From: Salinispora vitiensis
Lineage (GTDB): Bacteria; Actinomycetota; Actinomycetes; Mycobacteriales; Micromonosporaceae
Assembly (NCBI RefSeq): GCF_000378825.1
Contig: NZ_KB900388.1
Coordinates: 4,161,901 to 4,225,900 of the forward strand
Direction of reading: 5' to 3'
Length of the DNA stretch: 64,000 bases
Below are positions 55,020 to 63,495 of the stretch, in pieces. Below the pieces are notes generated by a model, which was not told the DNA's origin, made no database searches, and saw only the letters and a list, made by a program, of their open reading frames with translations. Both the position numbers and the translations under genes were made by a program. Every line of letters begins with the position of its first letter. The first letter of the stretch is position 1.

Positions 55020-56297
55020 TCATGGTGAAGGTGCCGCCCGGCAGCGTCGGTGCTTATTTCCAAGACGTGGGAAGGGCTTGTCAAGAAGTAGCATCGACGC
55101 TGTGACGAGCGCGGCGAGCATGATCGTGGCGATGCCGGAATACAGTAAAGTGTCTGCGGCGCCCCAAAGTGTTACCAGTGGGCCGCCGAGCGCCGCACCC
55201 AAGGGTGTTGCCGTGGTGGTGACGGCGGACCGGGCTGCCAGGACGGACGTAAGTTCGGAAGCGTCCGCGGCCTGCTGAAAAAGAGAAATAGTGAACGCTG
55301 GAAATGGGCCGTAGATTAGTCCGCCGATGGCGAACGAAATCATGGTTGCTGAAGTATTGTCCGTGATACCAAAGGGGAGCAGGGCTAGACCCCAGCCGAA
55401 GATAATGGCGATGACGGCCGGCCATCTGGGTGCGCGGGCCAAGGCACCGCCGGCGAAACCGCCGATCACTGCGCCGACACCGAACGCGGTCCAAAATGCT
55501 CCGAGTAGTTGGCCGCTGCCAGCCAGGTTGCCGGTCACGTAGAGCGGAAGCCCAACCTCGACCGGGCCGTACAGGAAGAAGAAGACGGCCGTGATCAGCA
55601 ACAGGGAGGCGAGTTGGGGTCGCTGCGCGAGTATCCGAAAGCCGGCCACGACGCCAGCCCGCCGAGCGACCGCCAGTTGTTGTGGAAGCTTCAGGCGGGC
55701 GACCGTGGTGAGAAGAAGCAGGTATGAGGCCGCATTTACCGCGAGGATTGCCGAGCCATCCAGTTTCAGCAGGATCATGCCGGCGATTGCCGGGCCGATG
55801 ATGATGCTGATCTGTTGGGATACGCTCAGTAAAGCATTCGCGGGAAGTTGGCGACCATCGGCGAACAACTGACTGACAATAGTGTAGAGACCTGCGTTCC
55901 CCCACGCCGAGAAGAGAGACGAAGCGGCGAGGAGGGCAATGTAGGAAAAGGTGCCGAGCTGGCCGGTGACGGCCAGCGCGACAATCGTTGCCAGCCCAAG
56001 GGCTCGCAGGCCGGTGCTTGCGGCGACCAACTTCTGTGCGCTCATGCCGCCGCACCACCGGCCTAGCACCAGCGCTCCAAGGGCGCCGGGCAGGGTGTAT
56101 GCCGCCAGCGCCAGTCCGGCGACAACTCCCCCTTGCCCCGGCTTGGCCAGCTGTATCGCCAACCACGGTATTCCTACGAGTGCCATGCCGTCGCCAAGGA
56201 AGGAAACAGCTGCAGCGGAGATCAGTCTGGAGTACCGGCCATCGATGAGAACAGGGCGGTACGCGGAAAGAAGAGGGATTCGGATCTTACCCAGCAA
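55020..56297 (-). CDS. MFS transporter, low-GC codon use
   Basis: 425 residues from TTG 56297, with GGGAG 5 nt upstream; longer starts would run into the NmrA gene. Twelve hydrophobic segments; SRLISAAAVSFLGDGMALVGIPWLA start, LGALVLGRWCGGMSAQKLVAAS loop, and MISFAIGGLIYGPFPAFTISLFQQA late. Codon use contains many att, gta, aat and tct codons, unlike the flanking genes, suggesting recent transfer. It belongs to a different MFS subgroup from the two related exporters at 40.0 and 52.9 kb. Confidence 0.8.
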   Translation of the reverse strand: MLGKIRIPLLSAYRPVLIDGRYSRLISAAAVSFLGDGMALVGIPWLAIQLAKPGQGGVVAGLALAAYTLPGALGALVLGRWCGGMSAQKLVAASTGLRALGLATIVALAVTGQLGTFSYIALLAASSLFSAWGNAGLYTIVSQLFADGRQLPANALLSVSQQISIIIGPAIAGMILLKLDGSAILAVNAASYLLLLTTVARLKLPQQLAVARRAGVVAGFRILAQRPQLASLLLITAVFFFLYGPVEVGLPLYVTGNLAGSGQLLGAFWTAFGVGAVIGGFAGGALARAPRWPAVIAIIFGWGLALLPFGITDNTSATMISFAIGGLIYGPFPAFTISLFQQAADASELTSVLAARSAVTTTATPLGAALGGPLVTLWGAADTLLYSGIATIMLAALVTASMLLLDKPFPRLGNKHRRCRAAPSP

Positions 56298-56314
56298 CCG
56301 GACTCCCGGACGGT

Positions 56315-57154
56315 TCAGGCGAAGTCGGCGGCGTGATCGGCGGCCCACTGGGCGAAGGTCCGGGCGGGCCGTCCCAGCACCGCCTCGACCTCGTCGGTCA
56401 CCTGCTCCGGTTTCTCCACCATCGCCGCCCAGCCGGCCAACGCCATCTCCGCGAAGCCGGCGTCCCCGAACGCCTCGATCAGCATCGGCCGGACAGCCTC
56501 CGCCGGGATGTCCTCCCACCGCACGTCGCGCCCGATCGCGGTGCCGATGAGGCGTACCTGCTCGGCCTGGGTGACTGTCTCCGGGCCGGTGAGCACGTAG
56601 GTCCGCCGGTCGTGCTCGTCCCCGGTCATCGCCTCGACCGCCACCGCGGCGATGTCGTCCTCGTGGATCAGGGATCGGGCCGCGGCGCCGTACGGCCAGC
56701 GCACCACCCCCTCGGCGCGAATGGCGTCGGCCCAGCCCAGCGTGTTCGTGGCGAAACCGGTGGGACGCAGCATCGTCCCGGGGAGGTCGCGTTCGCGGAG
56801 GGAACGCTCCACCACCGCCCAGAACGAGTTCGGGTCGGCTTCGGCGGAGGCGGCCGACAGGTACACCACCCGGGGTGATCCGGCGCTGGCCAGCACGTCC
56901 GCGAGGGTCGGCGCGAGCGCAACGGTGACGGCGGGGTCCGTGTACGGCCAGATCAGGAAGACGGCCCGGACTCCGTCCAGATGCGGGCGGAGGGTCGCCG
57001 GATCAGCCAGATCGGCGGTGACCGCTGCTACCCCCGCGGGAAGGTTGGCCCGGCTGGGGTCGCGGACGGCGGCGCGGACGTCGTGACCTGCGGCGGCCAG
57101 TCGCGCCACCACCCGCCGTCCGACGTTGCCGGTCGCGCCAGTTACCAAGAACAT
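56315..57154 (-). CDS. NmrA-like/NAD(P)-binding oxidoreductase
   Basis: 279 residues. MFLVTGATGNVGRRVVARLAAAGHDVRAAVRDP is the NAD(P)-binding GxxGxxG motif; VVYLSAASAE, LRPTGFATNTLGWADAIR, and SLIHEDDIAAVAVEAM follow the NmrA/SDR-a5 pattern. The C-terminus PAEAVRPMLIEAFGD... is the substrate/regulatory part. Family members are quinone or azo reductases or redox sensors. A MerR/SoxR-type box lies 46-65 bp upstream, pointing to redox-cycling-compound control. Confidence 0.85.
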   Translation of the reverse strand: MFLVTGATGNVGRRVVARLAAAGHDVRAAVRDPSRANLPAGVAAVTADLADPATLRPHLDGVRAVFLIWPYTDPAVTVALAPTLADVLASAGSPRVVYLSAASAEADPNSFWAVVERSLRERDLPGTMLRPTGFATNTLGWADAIRAEGVVRWPYGAAARSLIHEDDIAAVAVEAMTGDEHDRRTYVLTGPETVTQAEQVRLIGTAIGRDVRWEDIPAEAVRPMLIEAFGDAGFAEMALAGWAAMVEKPEQVTDEVEAVLGRPARTFAQWAADHAADFA

Positions 57155-57199
57155 GGGTCTCCTCCAGGAACGCTCCGATCGCGATAGGGCGACGGTAAA

Positions 57200-57219
57200 A
57201 CCTCAACCAGGGTTGAGGT
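57200..57219 (-). promoter_or_regulatory. MerR/SoxR-type operator upstream of NmrA gene
   Basis: ACCTCAACC-AG-GGTTGAGGT, a 20-bp site with 9-bp perfect arms. Sites of the CCTCAA...TTGAGG type are bound by SoxR and other MerR-family activators between the -35 and -10 of their targets. No merR gene lies beside it. Confidence 0.65.
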
Positions 57220-57249
57220 CAAACCGTTCGCCACGCGTCGGAGCGCGCC

Positions 57250-58029
57250 CTACGCGCCCTGCCCCTGGTTCTGCATGAGGCCACCGTCCATGAAGTAGGT
57301 CGACCCGGTGACATAGTTCGCGTCGTCGCTGGCCAGGAAGACGGCGAGCTTCGCGATCTCCTCCGGCTGGGCGGCCCGCTTCCACGGGATCGACTGCACC
57401 TGCTCCTCCAGGTACTGCGGGTCGTCGATCGCACGTTGGTTGAACGGCGTGAGCACCATGCCCGGCCCGATGTTGTTGACGTTCATGTGTAGCGGGGCGA
57501 CCTCCAGCGCGATGCTCTTGGCCAGCTCCAGCATGCCGCCCTTGCTGGCGTCGTAGTCGGCGCCGCCGGCCCGAGCCACCTCCTGGTGGATGGAGGTGAT
57601 GTTGATGATCTTCCCGTGTCCACCGTGGTCCCGGCGGTGCCGGACGAACCGCCGACAGCAGAAGAACATCCCGTACAGGTTGGTACGGATAGCGCGGTCC
57701 CAGGTCTCGGTGTCCAGATCGGCGACCGGGGTACCGGAAGCGTCCACCCCGGCGTCGTTCATCAGGATGTCCAGCTCTCCGAACGTCGCCAAGGCCTCGT
57801 CGAACATCGCCTCGACCTGGTGCTCGACGCTGATGTCGCCCTGCACCACCACGGCGCGCCGACCGGCCCGCTCGATCTCGGCCTTGGTGTGGCTCGCCCC
57901 CTCGTGGTCATGCAGGTAGTGCACCACCACATCAGCGCCCTCCCGGCCGAACTCGATCGCGGTGGCCTGCCCGATGCCGGAGTCCGAGCCGGTGATCAAG
58001 GCGGTTCTGCCCGTCAGTCGTCCGCTCAT
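57250..58029 (-). CDS. Short-chain dehydrogenase/reductase (glucose-1-dehydrogenase-like)
   Basis: 259 residues from ATG 58029, with AGGAG 7 nt upstream. Rossmann motif TALITGSDSGIGQATA (TGxxxGIG), NDAG in place of NNAG, catalytic Ser in INITSIHQE, and Y-D-A-S-K at the active site (YxxxK). C-terminal VTGSTYFMDGGLMQNQGQGA as in glucose dehydrogenases of the YhdF/YhxC type. Substrate unknown. Same strand as and close to the GH15 gene. Confidence 0.88.
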   Translation of the reverse strand: MSGRLTGRTALITGSDSGIGQATAIEFGREGADVVVHYLHDHEGASHTKAEIERAGRRAVVVQGDISVEHQVEAMFDEALATFGELDILMNDAGVDASGTPVADLDTETWDRAIRTNLYGMFFCCRRFVRHRRDHGGHGKIINITSIHQEVARAGGADYDASKGGMLELAKSIALEVAPLHMNVNNIGPGMVLTPFNQRAIDDPQYLEEQVQSIPWKRAAQPEEIAKLAVFLASDDANYVTGSTYFMDGGLMQNQGQGA

Positions 58030-58059
58030 CAACGTGCTCCTATCCTCGACTGCCACTAG

Positions 58060-59847
58060 CTACTTGGTTCCTGCGGCCTCGACCTGGCCGATCGTCCAGG
58101 CGGCGTTGATCAGACCGATGTGAGACAACGCCTGGGGAAAGTTGCCGATCAGGCGCCCGTCGCGTCGGTCGATCTCCTCGGCGAGCAGGCCGAGATCGTT
58201 CGCCCGGGCGGTGACGGTCTCGAAGACCTGTCGCGCCCGGTCAACCCGCCCGGCCAGGGCCAGGGCCTGGACCAGCCAGTACGAGCAGATGATGAAAGCG
58301 CCCTCGTCCCCGGCCCGGGTCCAGCGTTGTACCAGGCCGTCCTGGACCAGGTCCCGTTCGATGGCGTCCACCGTGGCCAGGATCTTGTCGTCGTCGGCGG
58401 GGAGGAAACCGAGGATGGGCATGACCAGGACTCCGGCATCCAGGTGGTCGGAGCCGAACGCGCCGGTGAACGCCTTGGTCGAGCTGTTCCACCCCTCGTC
58501 CATGATCGCCGCCCGGACCTGCGCCATCGCCTCCGACCACTGCGGGACCTTCGCCTCGGCATCCAGAAGCCCGGCGAGCTTGACGGCCCGGTCGAGGGCC
58601 AACCAGCACATCACCTTCGAGGTCAGGTAGTGCCGCTGCCCCTCGCGCCCCTCCCAGATCCCGGCATCCCGCTCCCGCCAGGTGTTCGCGGCCCGGTCGG
58701 CCAGGGAACGCAGCAGGTTGGCGGCGGCGGGCGACAGCTCGGTGAGCTGGTCCCGCAGGACCCAGGCGCACTCGATGACCTCGCCGATGACGTCGAGTTG
58801 CTTCTGCAGCCAGGCATCGTTGCCGACCCGTACCGGGCGGCTGTCCCGGTAGCCCTCGAGGTGCTCGAGGGTGTGTTCGGTGAGATCGCGCTCGCCACCC
58901 GGGCCGAACATGATCGGGACGTGGTCCTCCGCCTCCACCGAGCCCACCGACTCGGCCATCCAGTCGAAGAACCGGTGCGCCTCGTCCGGGCAGGCGGCGA
59001 CCCAGAGCGCCTTCAGGGTGAAGGCGCCGTCGCGGAGCCAGCCGAAACGGTAGTCCCAGTTCGCCTCGCCGCCGATCTCTTCGGGCAGGGAGGTGGTGGG
59101 GGCGGCGATCACGGCCCCGGTCGGCTGGTAGGTCAGCGCCTGCAGTACGAGGGCACTGCGTCGGACCTGCTCCCGGTAGGGCCCCCGGTAGCCCTGGTGG
59201 AGGCGGTCCCAGGACTGCCAGGCGGCGATGGTGTCCCGCAGCGCCACCCGCCCGTCGAGCGGAACCGTCGGCGGGTCGGTGGCCCGTCGGTGGTGCAGCG
59301 CGAAGACCGCGCTCTCTCCCTCGGCGAGGCTGAACTCCCCGGTCACCACGGAACCGTCGATGCTCAGGTGGCGGTCGCTGGTCAGGGTCAGCCGGTCGGC
59401 GCCACCGGAGATCTCGATCCCCGTCGTGGCGTCGGAGACGGTGGGGCTGATCAGGCCGTACTCGGGCCGGGCCGCCACCTCGACCGTCACCTGCGCCGGG
59501 CCGCCAATTGCATCGACCCGGCGTAGGAGGACGTGCGGTGAGCCGAGGCCGATCTGGTGACCGCGTTCCCCGACCCCGAGGCTGAGCGCGTCGGTCAGCC
59601 GCAGCACCCCGTCCTGGGTGTGAAAGTCGGTCTGGACGACCATCGTGCCGTCGAGGTAGCAGCGGCTCGTCGTGTACTGCCCGTGCGGTCGGATCGACCA
59701 GTGGCCGCCGACGGAGCCGAGCAGCCGCGCGAAGACGCTCGGCCCGTCGAACCGGGGCGGACACCACCAGTCCACCGAACCGTCCGCCGACACCAACGCC
59801 GCGCCTTGGCAGTCGCCCAGAAACGCATAGTCACTGATCTCCGCCAC
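58060..59847 (-). CDS. Glycoside hydrolase family 15 (trehalase/glucoamylase type)
   Basis: 595 residues. N-terminal beta-sandwich ISDYAFLGDCQGAALVSADGSVDWWCPPRFDGPSVFARLL; catalytic (alpha/alpha)6 barrel with EANWDYRFGWLRDGAFTLKAL, YRDSRPVRVGNDAWLQKQLD, GIWEGREGQRHYLTSKVMCWLALDRAVKL (first catalytic Glu region) and LIGNFPQALSHIGLINAA (second). In mycobacteria and streptomycetes such intracellular GH15 enzymes are often trehalases. No signal peptide, so cytosolic. Substrate needs a test. Confidence 0.9.
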   Translation of the reverse strand: MAEISDYAFLGDCQGAALVSADGSVDWWCPPRFDGPSVFARLLGSVGGHWSIRPHGQYTTSRCYLDGTMVVQTDFHTQDGVLRLTDALSLGVGERGHQIGLGSPHVLLRRVDAIGGPAQVTVEVAARPEYGLISPTVSDATTGIEISGGADRLTLTSDRHLSIDGSVVTGEFSLAEGESAVFALHHRRATDPPTVPLDGRVALRDTIAAWQSWDRLHQGYRGPYREQVRRSALVLQALTYQPTGAVIAAPTTSLPEEIGGEANWDYRFGWLRDGAFTLKALWVAACPDEAHRFFDWMAESVGSVEAEDHVPIMFGPGGERDLTEHTLEHLEGYRDSRPVRVGNDAWLQKQLDVIGEVIECAWVLRDQLTELSPAAANLLRSLADRAANTWRERDAGIWEGREGQRHYLTSKVMCWLALDRAVKLAGLLDAEAKVPQWSEAMAQVRAAIMDEGWNSSTKAFTGAFGSDHLDAGVLVMPILGFLPADDDKILATVDAIERDLVQDGLVQRWTRAGDEGAFIICSYWLVQALALAGRVDRARQVFETVTARANDLGLLAEEIDRRDGRLIGNFPQALSHIGLINAAWTIGQVEAAGTK

Positions 59848-60006
59848 ACCCGGCTTCTACCCGCGCTGGCACCGGTTACGCCTCAGGGGGTGAACCACCT
59901 GATCGGCTTCGAGCCCGCATCTGACGACTTGCCGGCTTGGCGCGGGCTCTTCCGCTAGCGTGAAGAAGTTGCACAAACGAGCGACGAGGCGACCAGGGAG
60001 CATCGC

Positions 60007-60297
60007 ATGCCACGCTTGACTATTGTTGCCAACATTCACGCCAAGCCGGGCCAGGTTGACCTGGTGAAGGCGGAGCTGGAGAAGCTCATCCCGATTACTC
60101 GGGCCGAGAAGGGGTGCATCAACTACGACCTGCATCAGGACAACACTGACTCGGCCCATTTCGTCTTTTACGAGAATTGGGAGTCCCGTGACCTCTGGCA
60201 GGCGCACATGGGCGCCGCCCACATGGAGGCGTACGCTGAGGCGACCGCCGGCAAGGTGGATGAATTCGTACTCAATGAGATGACCCAGATTGACTGA
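60007..60297 (+). CDS. Putative quinol monooxygenase (ABM domain), copy 1
   Basis: 96 residues. LTIVANIHAKPGQVDLVKAELEKLIPITRAEKGCINYDLHQD, then AHFVFYENWESRDLWQAHMGAAHMEAY: the YgiN/ABM fold with GC-INYDLHQ and F-Y-E-x-W motifs. Probably a small dimeric oxygenase acting on a quinol or aromatic, without cofactor. Nearly duplicated in the next gene. GGGAG lies before the start. Confidence 0.85.
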   Translation: MPRLTIVANIHAKPGQVDLVKAELEKLIPITRAEKGCINYDLHQDNTDSAHFVFYENWESRDLWQAHMGAAHMEAYAEATAGKVDEFVLNEMTQID

Positions 60298-60367
60298 CGG
60301 TTCGTGAACCGCGGCATGGGGTTGCGGGCGTTTCACAACGGAACGATTAGACGAACAGGGGTGCCGA

Positions 60368-60658
60368 GTGTCACGTTTGACTATTATTGCCAACGTTCAC
60401 GCCCGGCCGGGCCAGGTGGACCTGGTGAAGGCGGAGTTGAAGAAGCTTGTCCCGTTGACTCGGGCGGAGGAGGGGTGCATAAACTACGACCTGCACCAGG
60501 ATCACAGCGACCCGGCCCATTTCGTCCTCTACGAGAACTGGGAGTCCCGCGAGATCTGGGAGACTCACAAGGGTGGTGCGCACCTGCGGGAGTACATGGA
60601 TGCGACTGCTGGCAAGATTGATGAATACAATTTCATTGAGCTGACGTACATTGATTGA
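60368..60658 (+). CDS. Putative quinol monooxygenase (ABM domain), copy 2
   Basis: 96 residues from GTG 60368. Aligns without gaps to copy 1 (about 70% of positions the same): PGQVDLVKAELKKLVPLTRA, GCINYDLHQDHSDPAHFVL, YENWESREIWETH. The two genes are 70 bp apart, an obvious tandem duplication; AGGGG lies a few nt before the start. Differences cluster in the last third, suggesting divergence in substrate pocket or in dimerisation with copy 1. Confidence 0.85.
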   Translation: MSRLTIIANVHARPGQVDLVKAELKKLVPLTRAEEGCINYDLHQDHSDPAHFVLYENWESREIWETHKGGAHLREYMDATAGKIDEYNFIELTYID

Positions 60659-60695
60659 CGGTGTAGCTCGGGTGCGCCGCGCCGGCGAAGCGAGG

Positions 60696-61763
60696 TCACC
60701 CCGCTTGCGCCCAGTGGACCCAGAGCGGCAGCAGCAGTAGCGCCGCGACGGAGCTCTTCACCACCAGCGCGGCCGACAGCTCCACGCCAACGCCGTAGCG
60801 CTGCGCGACGATGAACAGGTTCTGTGGCGCCGGCATCGCCGCGATGAGGACGAGATAGGTCAGCCAGGGGCCGTCAATATCGAAGACGTGCGCGGCGGCC
60901 AGCCAGACCGCAAACGGGAACAGCAGGCACTTGACGGCGATCAGCCAGATCTCCTCGCCGGTGGTGTGGCGGAAGCTGACCCCACTGCCGCCCAGGTGCA
61001 GGCCCAGGGCGAAGAGTGCGATCGGCGCGGCGGCGGCACCGACGAAGTCGAATCCCCCCAGCAGCGGCTCCGGCATCCGGACGGCCAGCAGGTTGAGCAG
61101 GAGGCCGGCGTTGCACGCCAAGACGACCGGGGTGGTGAGGGCACCCCACACCGCCCGGCCCACTCGGCCGCGTCGGCTCTGGAGTTGAGGCGGCGCCGGT
61201 GGCCCGTCGGTCTGCGTCGGTCCGAGCCCATCGGTCGGCTGCGTCGGTCGCCGCCCACCGCCCCCAGTCGCGGCCGGTACGGCCTGGCCAGCCGGTACGG
61301 CCTGCATCGGCGCCCCGTTCAGCTCCATGATGGCCAGGACGACCAGGGTGAGGACGCATACCTGGAACAGCAGCACTGGAAATACCGGCGCTGCGTCGCC
61401 GAAGAGCATGATGAACACGGGCACCGCGAAATAGGCGGTATTCACCTGGACCGCCGCCATGATCCGTAACGCGAGCTGTCGGGGCTCGCGGGTGCTGGTC
61501 AGCCCCGCCAACACCCCGACCACCGCCATGGTGATCCCCGCCGTGACGGCGTAGCCGGTGAGAGCGGGCCAGGCGAACAGGGCGCCCAGGTCGCTGCGGT
61601 AGATGTTGGCGAACAGGTAGCACGGCACGGCGAAGAGGAAGGCGAAGTCCGCGAACACCTTCGAGTTCGCCGCGCTGACGACGCTCCGCCGGGCGAACAA
61701 CACACCGCCGCCGAGAGCTAACGCCACCGGCAGGAGCTTTTCGAAGACGGCGAGCGCTTCCAA
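60696..61763 (-). CDS. AEC-family (auxin efflux carrier-like) transporter
   Basis: 355 residues, about ten hydrophobic segments. FEKLLPVALALGGGVLFARR start, VFADFAFLFAVPCYLFANIY, the Asn/Pro-rich crossing AVQVNTAYFAVPVFIMLFGD and the C-terminal LVLIAAMPAPQNLFIVAQRYGVG are AEC signatures. A Pro/Thr/Gly-rich cytosolic loop (residues ~155-200) is longer than usual. Transports malonate, malate or other organic anions in known members. Substrate unknown. Bases 61764-61985 hold nothing recognisable. Confidence 0.85.
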   Translation of the reverse strand: MEALAVFEKLLPVALALGGGVLFARRSVVSAANSKVFADFAFLFAVPCYLFANIYRSDLGALFAWPALTGYAVTAGITMAVVGVLAGLTSTREPRQLALRIMAAVQVNTAYFAVPVFIMLFGDAAPVFPVLLFQVCVLTLVVLAIMELNGAPMQAVPAGQAVPAATGGGGRRPTQPTDGLGPTQTDGPPAPPQLQSRRGRVGRAVWGALTTPVVLACNAGLLLNLLAVRMPEPLLGGFDFVGAAAAPIALFALGLHLGGSGVSFRHTTGEEIWLIAVKCLLFPFAVWLAAAHVFDIDGPWLTYLVLIAAMPAPQNLFIVAQRYGVGVELSAALVVKSSVAALLLLPLWVHWAQAG

Positions 61764-61985
61764 CGGTACGGGCCTCCAACAGTCCTGGTTGGCCGGACCG
61801 GTCCGGTCGGCAAGAGGCGTCCCGTGGGCGCGGCGGAGGCTCCGTTGCTATCAGGGGGACAAGGGCGGGCGCAAATCCGGGAGCGGGCGGACAAAACCCG
61901 TCACAGCGGTACGTCTGGCCGATCCGTGCGGCTTCTCCCGGTCCCGCGCCGAGTCCTAAGCTCTGCCCGACCGATGGCTGGTAGC

Positions 61986-62570
61986 TCAGCGCGCGAGCTC
62001 CCCCGCCCGAGTGATGACGTGGTCGATGAGGCCGTACTCGCGGGCTTGCTCCGGGGTGAACCAGCGATCCCGGTCCCAGTCCCGCTGGATCTCCGCCAGC
62101 GTCCGGCCGCTGTGCTGGGCGATCAGCCCCTGCATGGTCTTCTTCACGTGCAGGAGGTTCTCCGCCTGGATCCGAATGTCGGCAGCAGTGCCCCCCATCC
62201 CGCCGGAAGGCTGGTGCATGAGGATCCACGAGTGGGGCAGCGCGTACCGTTTGCCGGCCGTCCCGGCGCAGAGGAGGAACTGCCCCATCGAGCCAGCCAT
62301 GCCCAACGCCAGCGTCGCCACGTCGTTGCGGACAAACCGCATCGTGTCGTAGACGGCCATTCCCGCGCTCACCGAGCCGCCGGGCGAGTTGATGTAAAGC
62401 TTGATGTCGCGGTCCGGGTCCTCGGCGGCCAGCAGCAGGATCTGGGCACAGACCCGGTTGGCCGACTGGTCGGTTACCTCGGTGCCGAGGAAGACGATGC
62501 GTTCCTTCAACAGCCGCTCGAAGACCTGGTCGCCGAAGCCCTGCTGCCCATCGTCCAACATTTTGATCAT
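61986..62570 (-). CDS. clpP: ATP-dependent Clp protease proteolytic subunit
   Basis: 194 residues. Catalytic triad visible: Ser in GMAGSMGQFLL, His in LMHQPSGG, Asp in DRDRWFTPEQAREYGLIDHV. N-terminal IKMLDDGQQGFGDQVFERLLKERIVFLG is a ClpP start. Actinobacteria carry several clpP genes; this single copy without a clpX neighbour is probably an extra paralogue (ClpP3-type), not the essential clpP1P2 pair. It is downstream of a ClgR-like regulator gene on the same strand, in keeping with ClgR control of clp genes. Confidence 0.93.
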   Translation of the reverse strand: MIKMLDDGQQGFGDQVFERLLKERIVFLGTEVTDQSANRVCAQILLLAAEDPDRDIKLYINSPGGSVSAGMAVYDTMRFVRNDVATLALGMAGSMGQFLLCAGTAGKRYALPHSWILMHQPSGGMGGTAADIRIQAENLLHVKKTMQGLIAQHSGRTLAEIQRDWDRDRWFTPEQAREYGLIDHVITRAGELAR

Positions 62571-62762
62571 TAGGTGTTACCTCCAGCGCGTCGGCGGGCG
62601 GGGGACCGCCCGGGAGCCGGTCCGTCCAGCGTGCGCGTGCCGGGGTAGGAGGAGGTAGCCGATCTGCCGTCAGCAGATCGGCTCAGAGCAGATCGGTCGA
62701 GGGTGGATCGGCCCAGGTGGATTGGCCGGGCGACCACCACGGCTCGGGACGGTCCGGTTCGG

Positions 62763-63335
62763 CTACCGTCGGGCCCGCTGCCGGCGTGCCCGGACGAGCC
62801 GCCGGACCCGCCACGAGCGTCGTGCGGTGGGACGGTCGGCCGGCGCCGCAGCGATCAACCGGACTCGTGAACCGGCCCCTCCCGCCGGGCCGCCGGTTAA
62901 CGCGGGCCCGATCGGCGCCAGCCCCGCGCCACCGGTCGGCAGCCCAGGTGAGCCCAGTCGAAGGTGCACTTGGCCGGCGCGGCAGGAGGTGGGGCCGCCC
63001 GAGCGTAGCCCGGCCCGGACCGACGGCTGCCGGGCCGGCTCGACGCGGGAACTCGGCGTGCGGCTGACCTCGCCGACGGCGAACCCCATCGGCTGGGGCC
63101 GCTCCAGGCGACGTAGCTCGTCGCGGGCCTCCCCGAGCAGGTCGGAGAGGCGGATCCCGAGCGCCCGGCAGACCGCCGCGAGCACCTCGGACGAGGCCTC
63201 CTTCCGCCCCCGCTCCACCTCGGAGAGGTACGGCATGGAGACCCCGGCGGCGGCAGCTACCTCCCGTAGCGTGCGGCCCTGCCGCATCCGGACCCGGCGC
63301 AACACCCCGCCGATGACTCGTCTGAGCAACGACAT
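62763..63335 (-). CDS. XRE-family ClgR-like regulator
   Basis: 190 residues from ATG 63335. SLLRRVIGGVLRRVRMRQGRTLREVAAAAGVSMPYLSEVERGRKEASSEVLAAVCRALGI is very close to ClgR/PspC-type HTH regulators that activate clp genes; the first ~75 residues carry all of the homology. The C-terminal ~110 residues are Arg/Gly/Ala/Pro-rich and of low complexity, an unusual extension that may be partly non-coding. Next gene on the same strand is clpP, supporting the assignment. Not called clgR because the DNA target site is not seen. Confidence 0.75.
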   Translation of the reverse strand: MSLLRRVIGGVLRRVRMRQGRTLREVAAAAGVSMPYLSEVERGRKEASSEVLAAVCRALGIRLSDLLGEARDELRRLERPQPMGFAVGEVSRTPSSRVEPARQPSVRAGLRSGGPTSCRAGQVHLRLGSPGLPTGGAGLAPIGPALTGGPAGGAGSRVRLIAAAPADRPTARRSWRVRRLVRARRQRARR

Positions 63336-63495
63336 GCTCCGCCTCGCTCTCGTTGGCTGTGGTCCGCGGGGGACAGCTCCCATCATGCCGTCGGGGCTGT
63401 TGTGGCGTCGTCCCGACCGCCTCGCCATGCGCGTTAGCCCCGACCCGTTATGTTGTGGGCGTGCAGGTAACAGCGGAGTCTGGGCGGGGCGAACA

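Noticed and set aside
58120..59767. Two ~470-500-codon frames inside the GH15 gene
   Set aside because: Shadow frames of a gene with full GH15 homology over its whole length.
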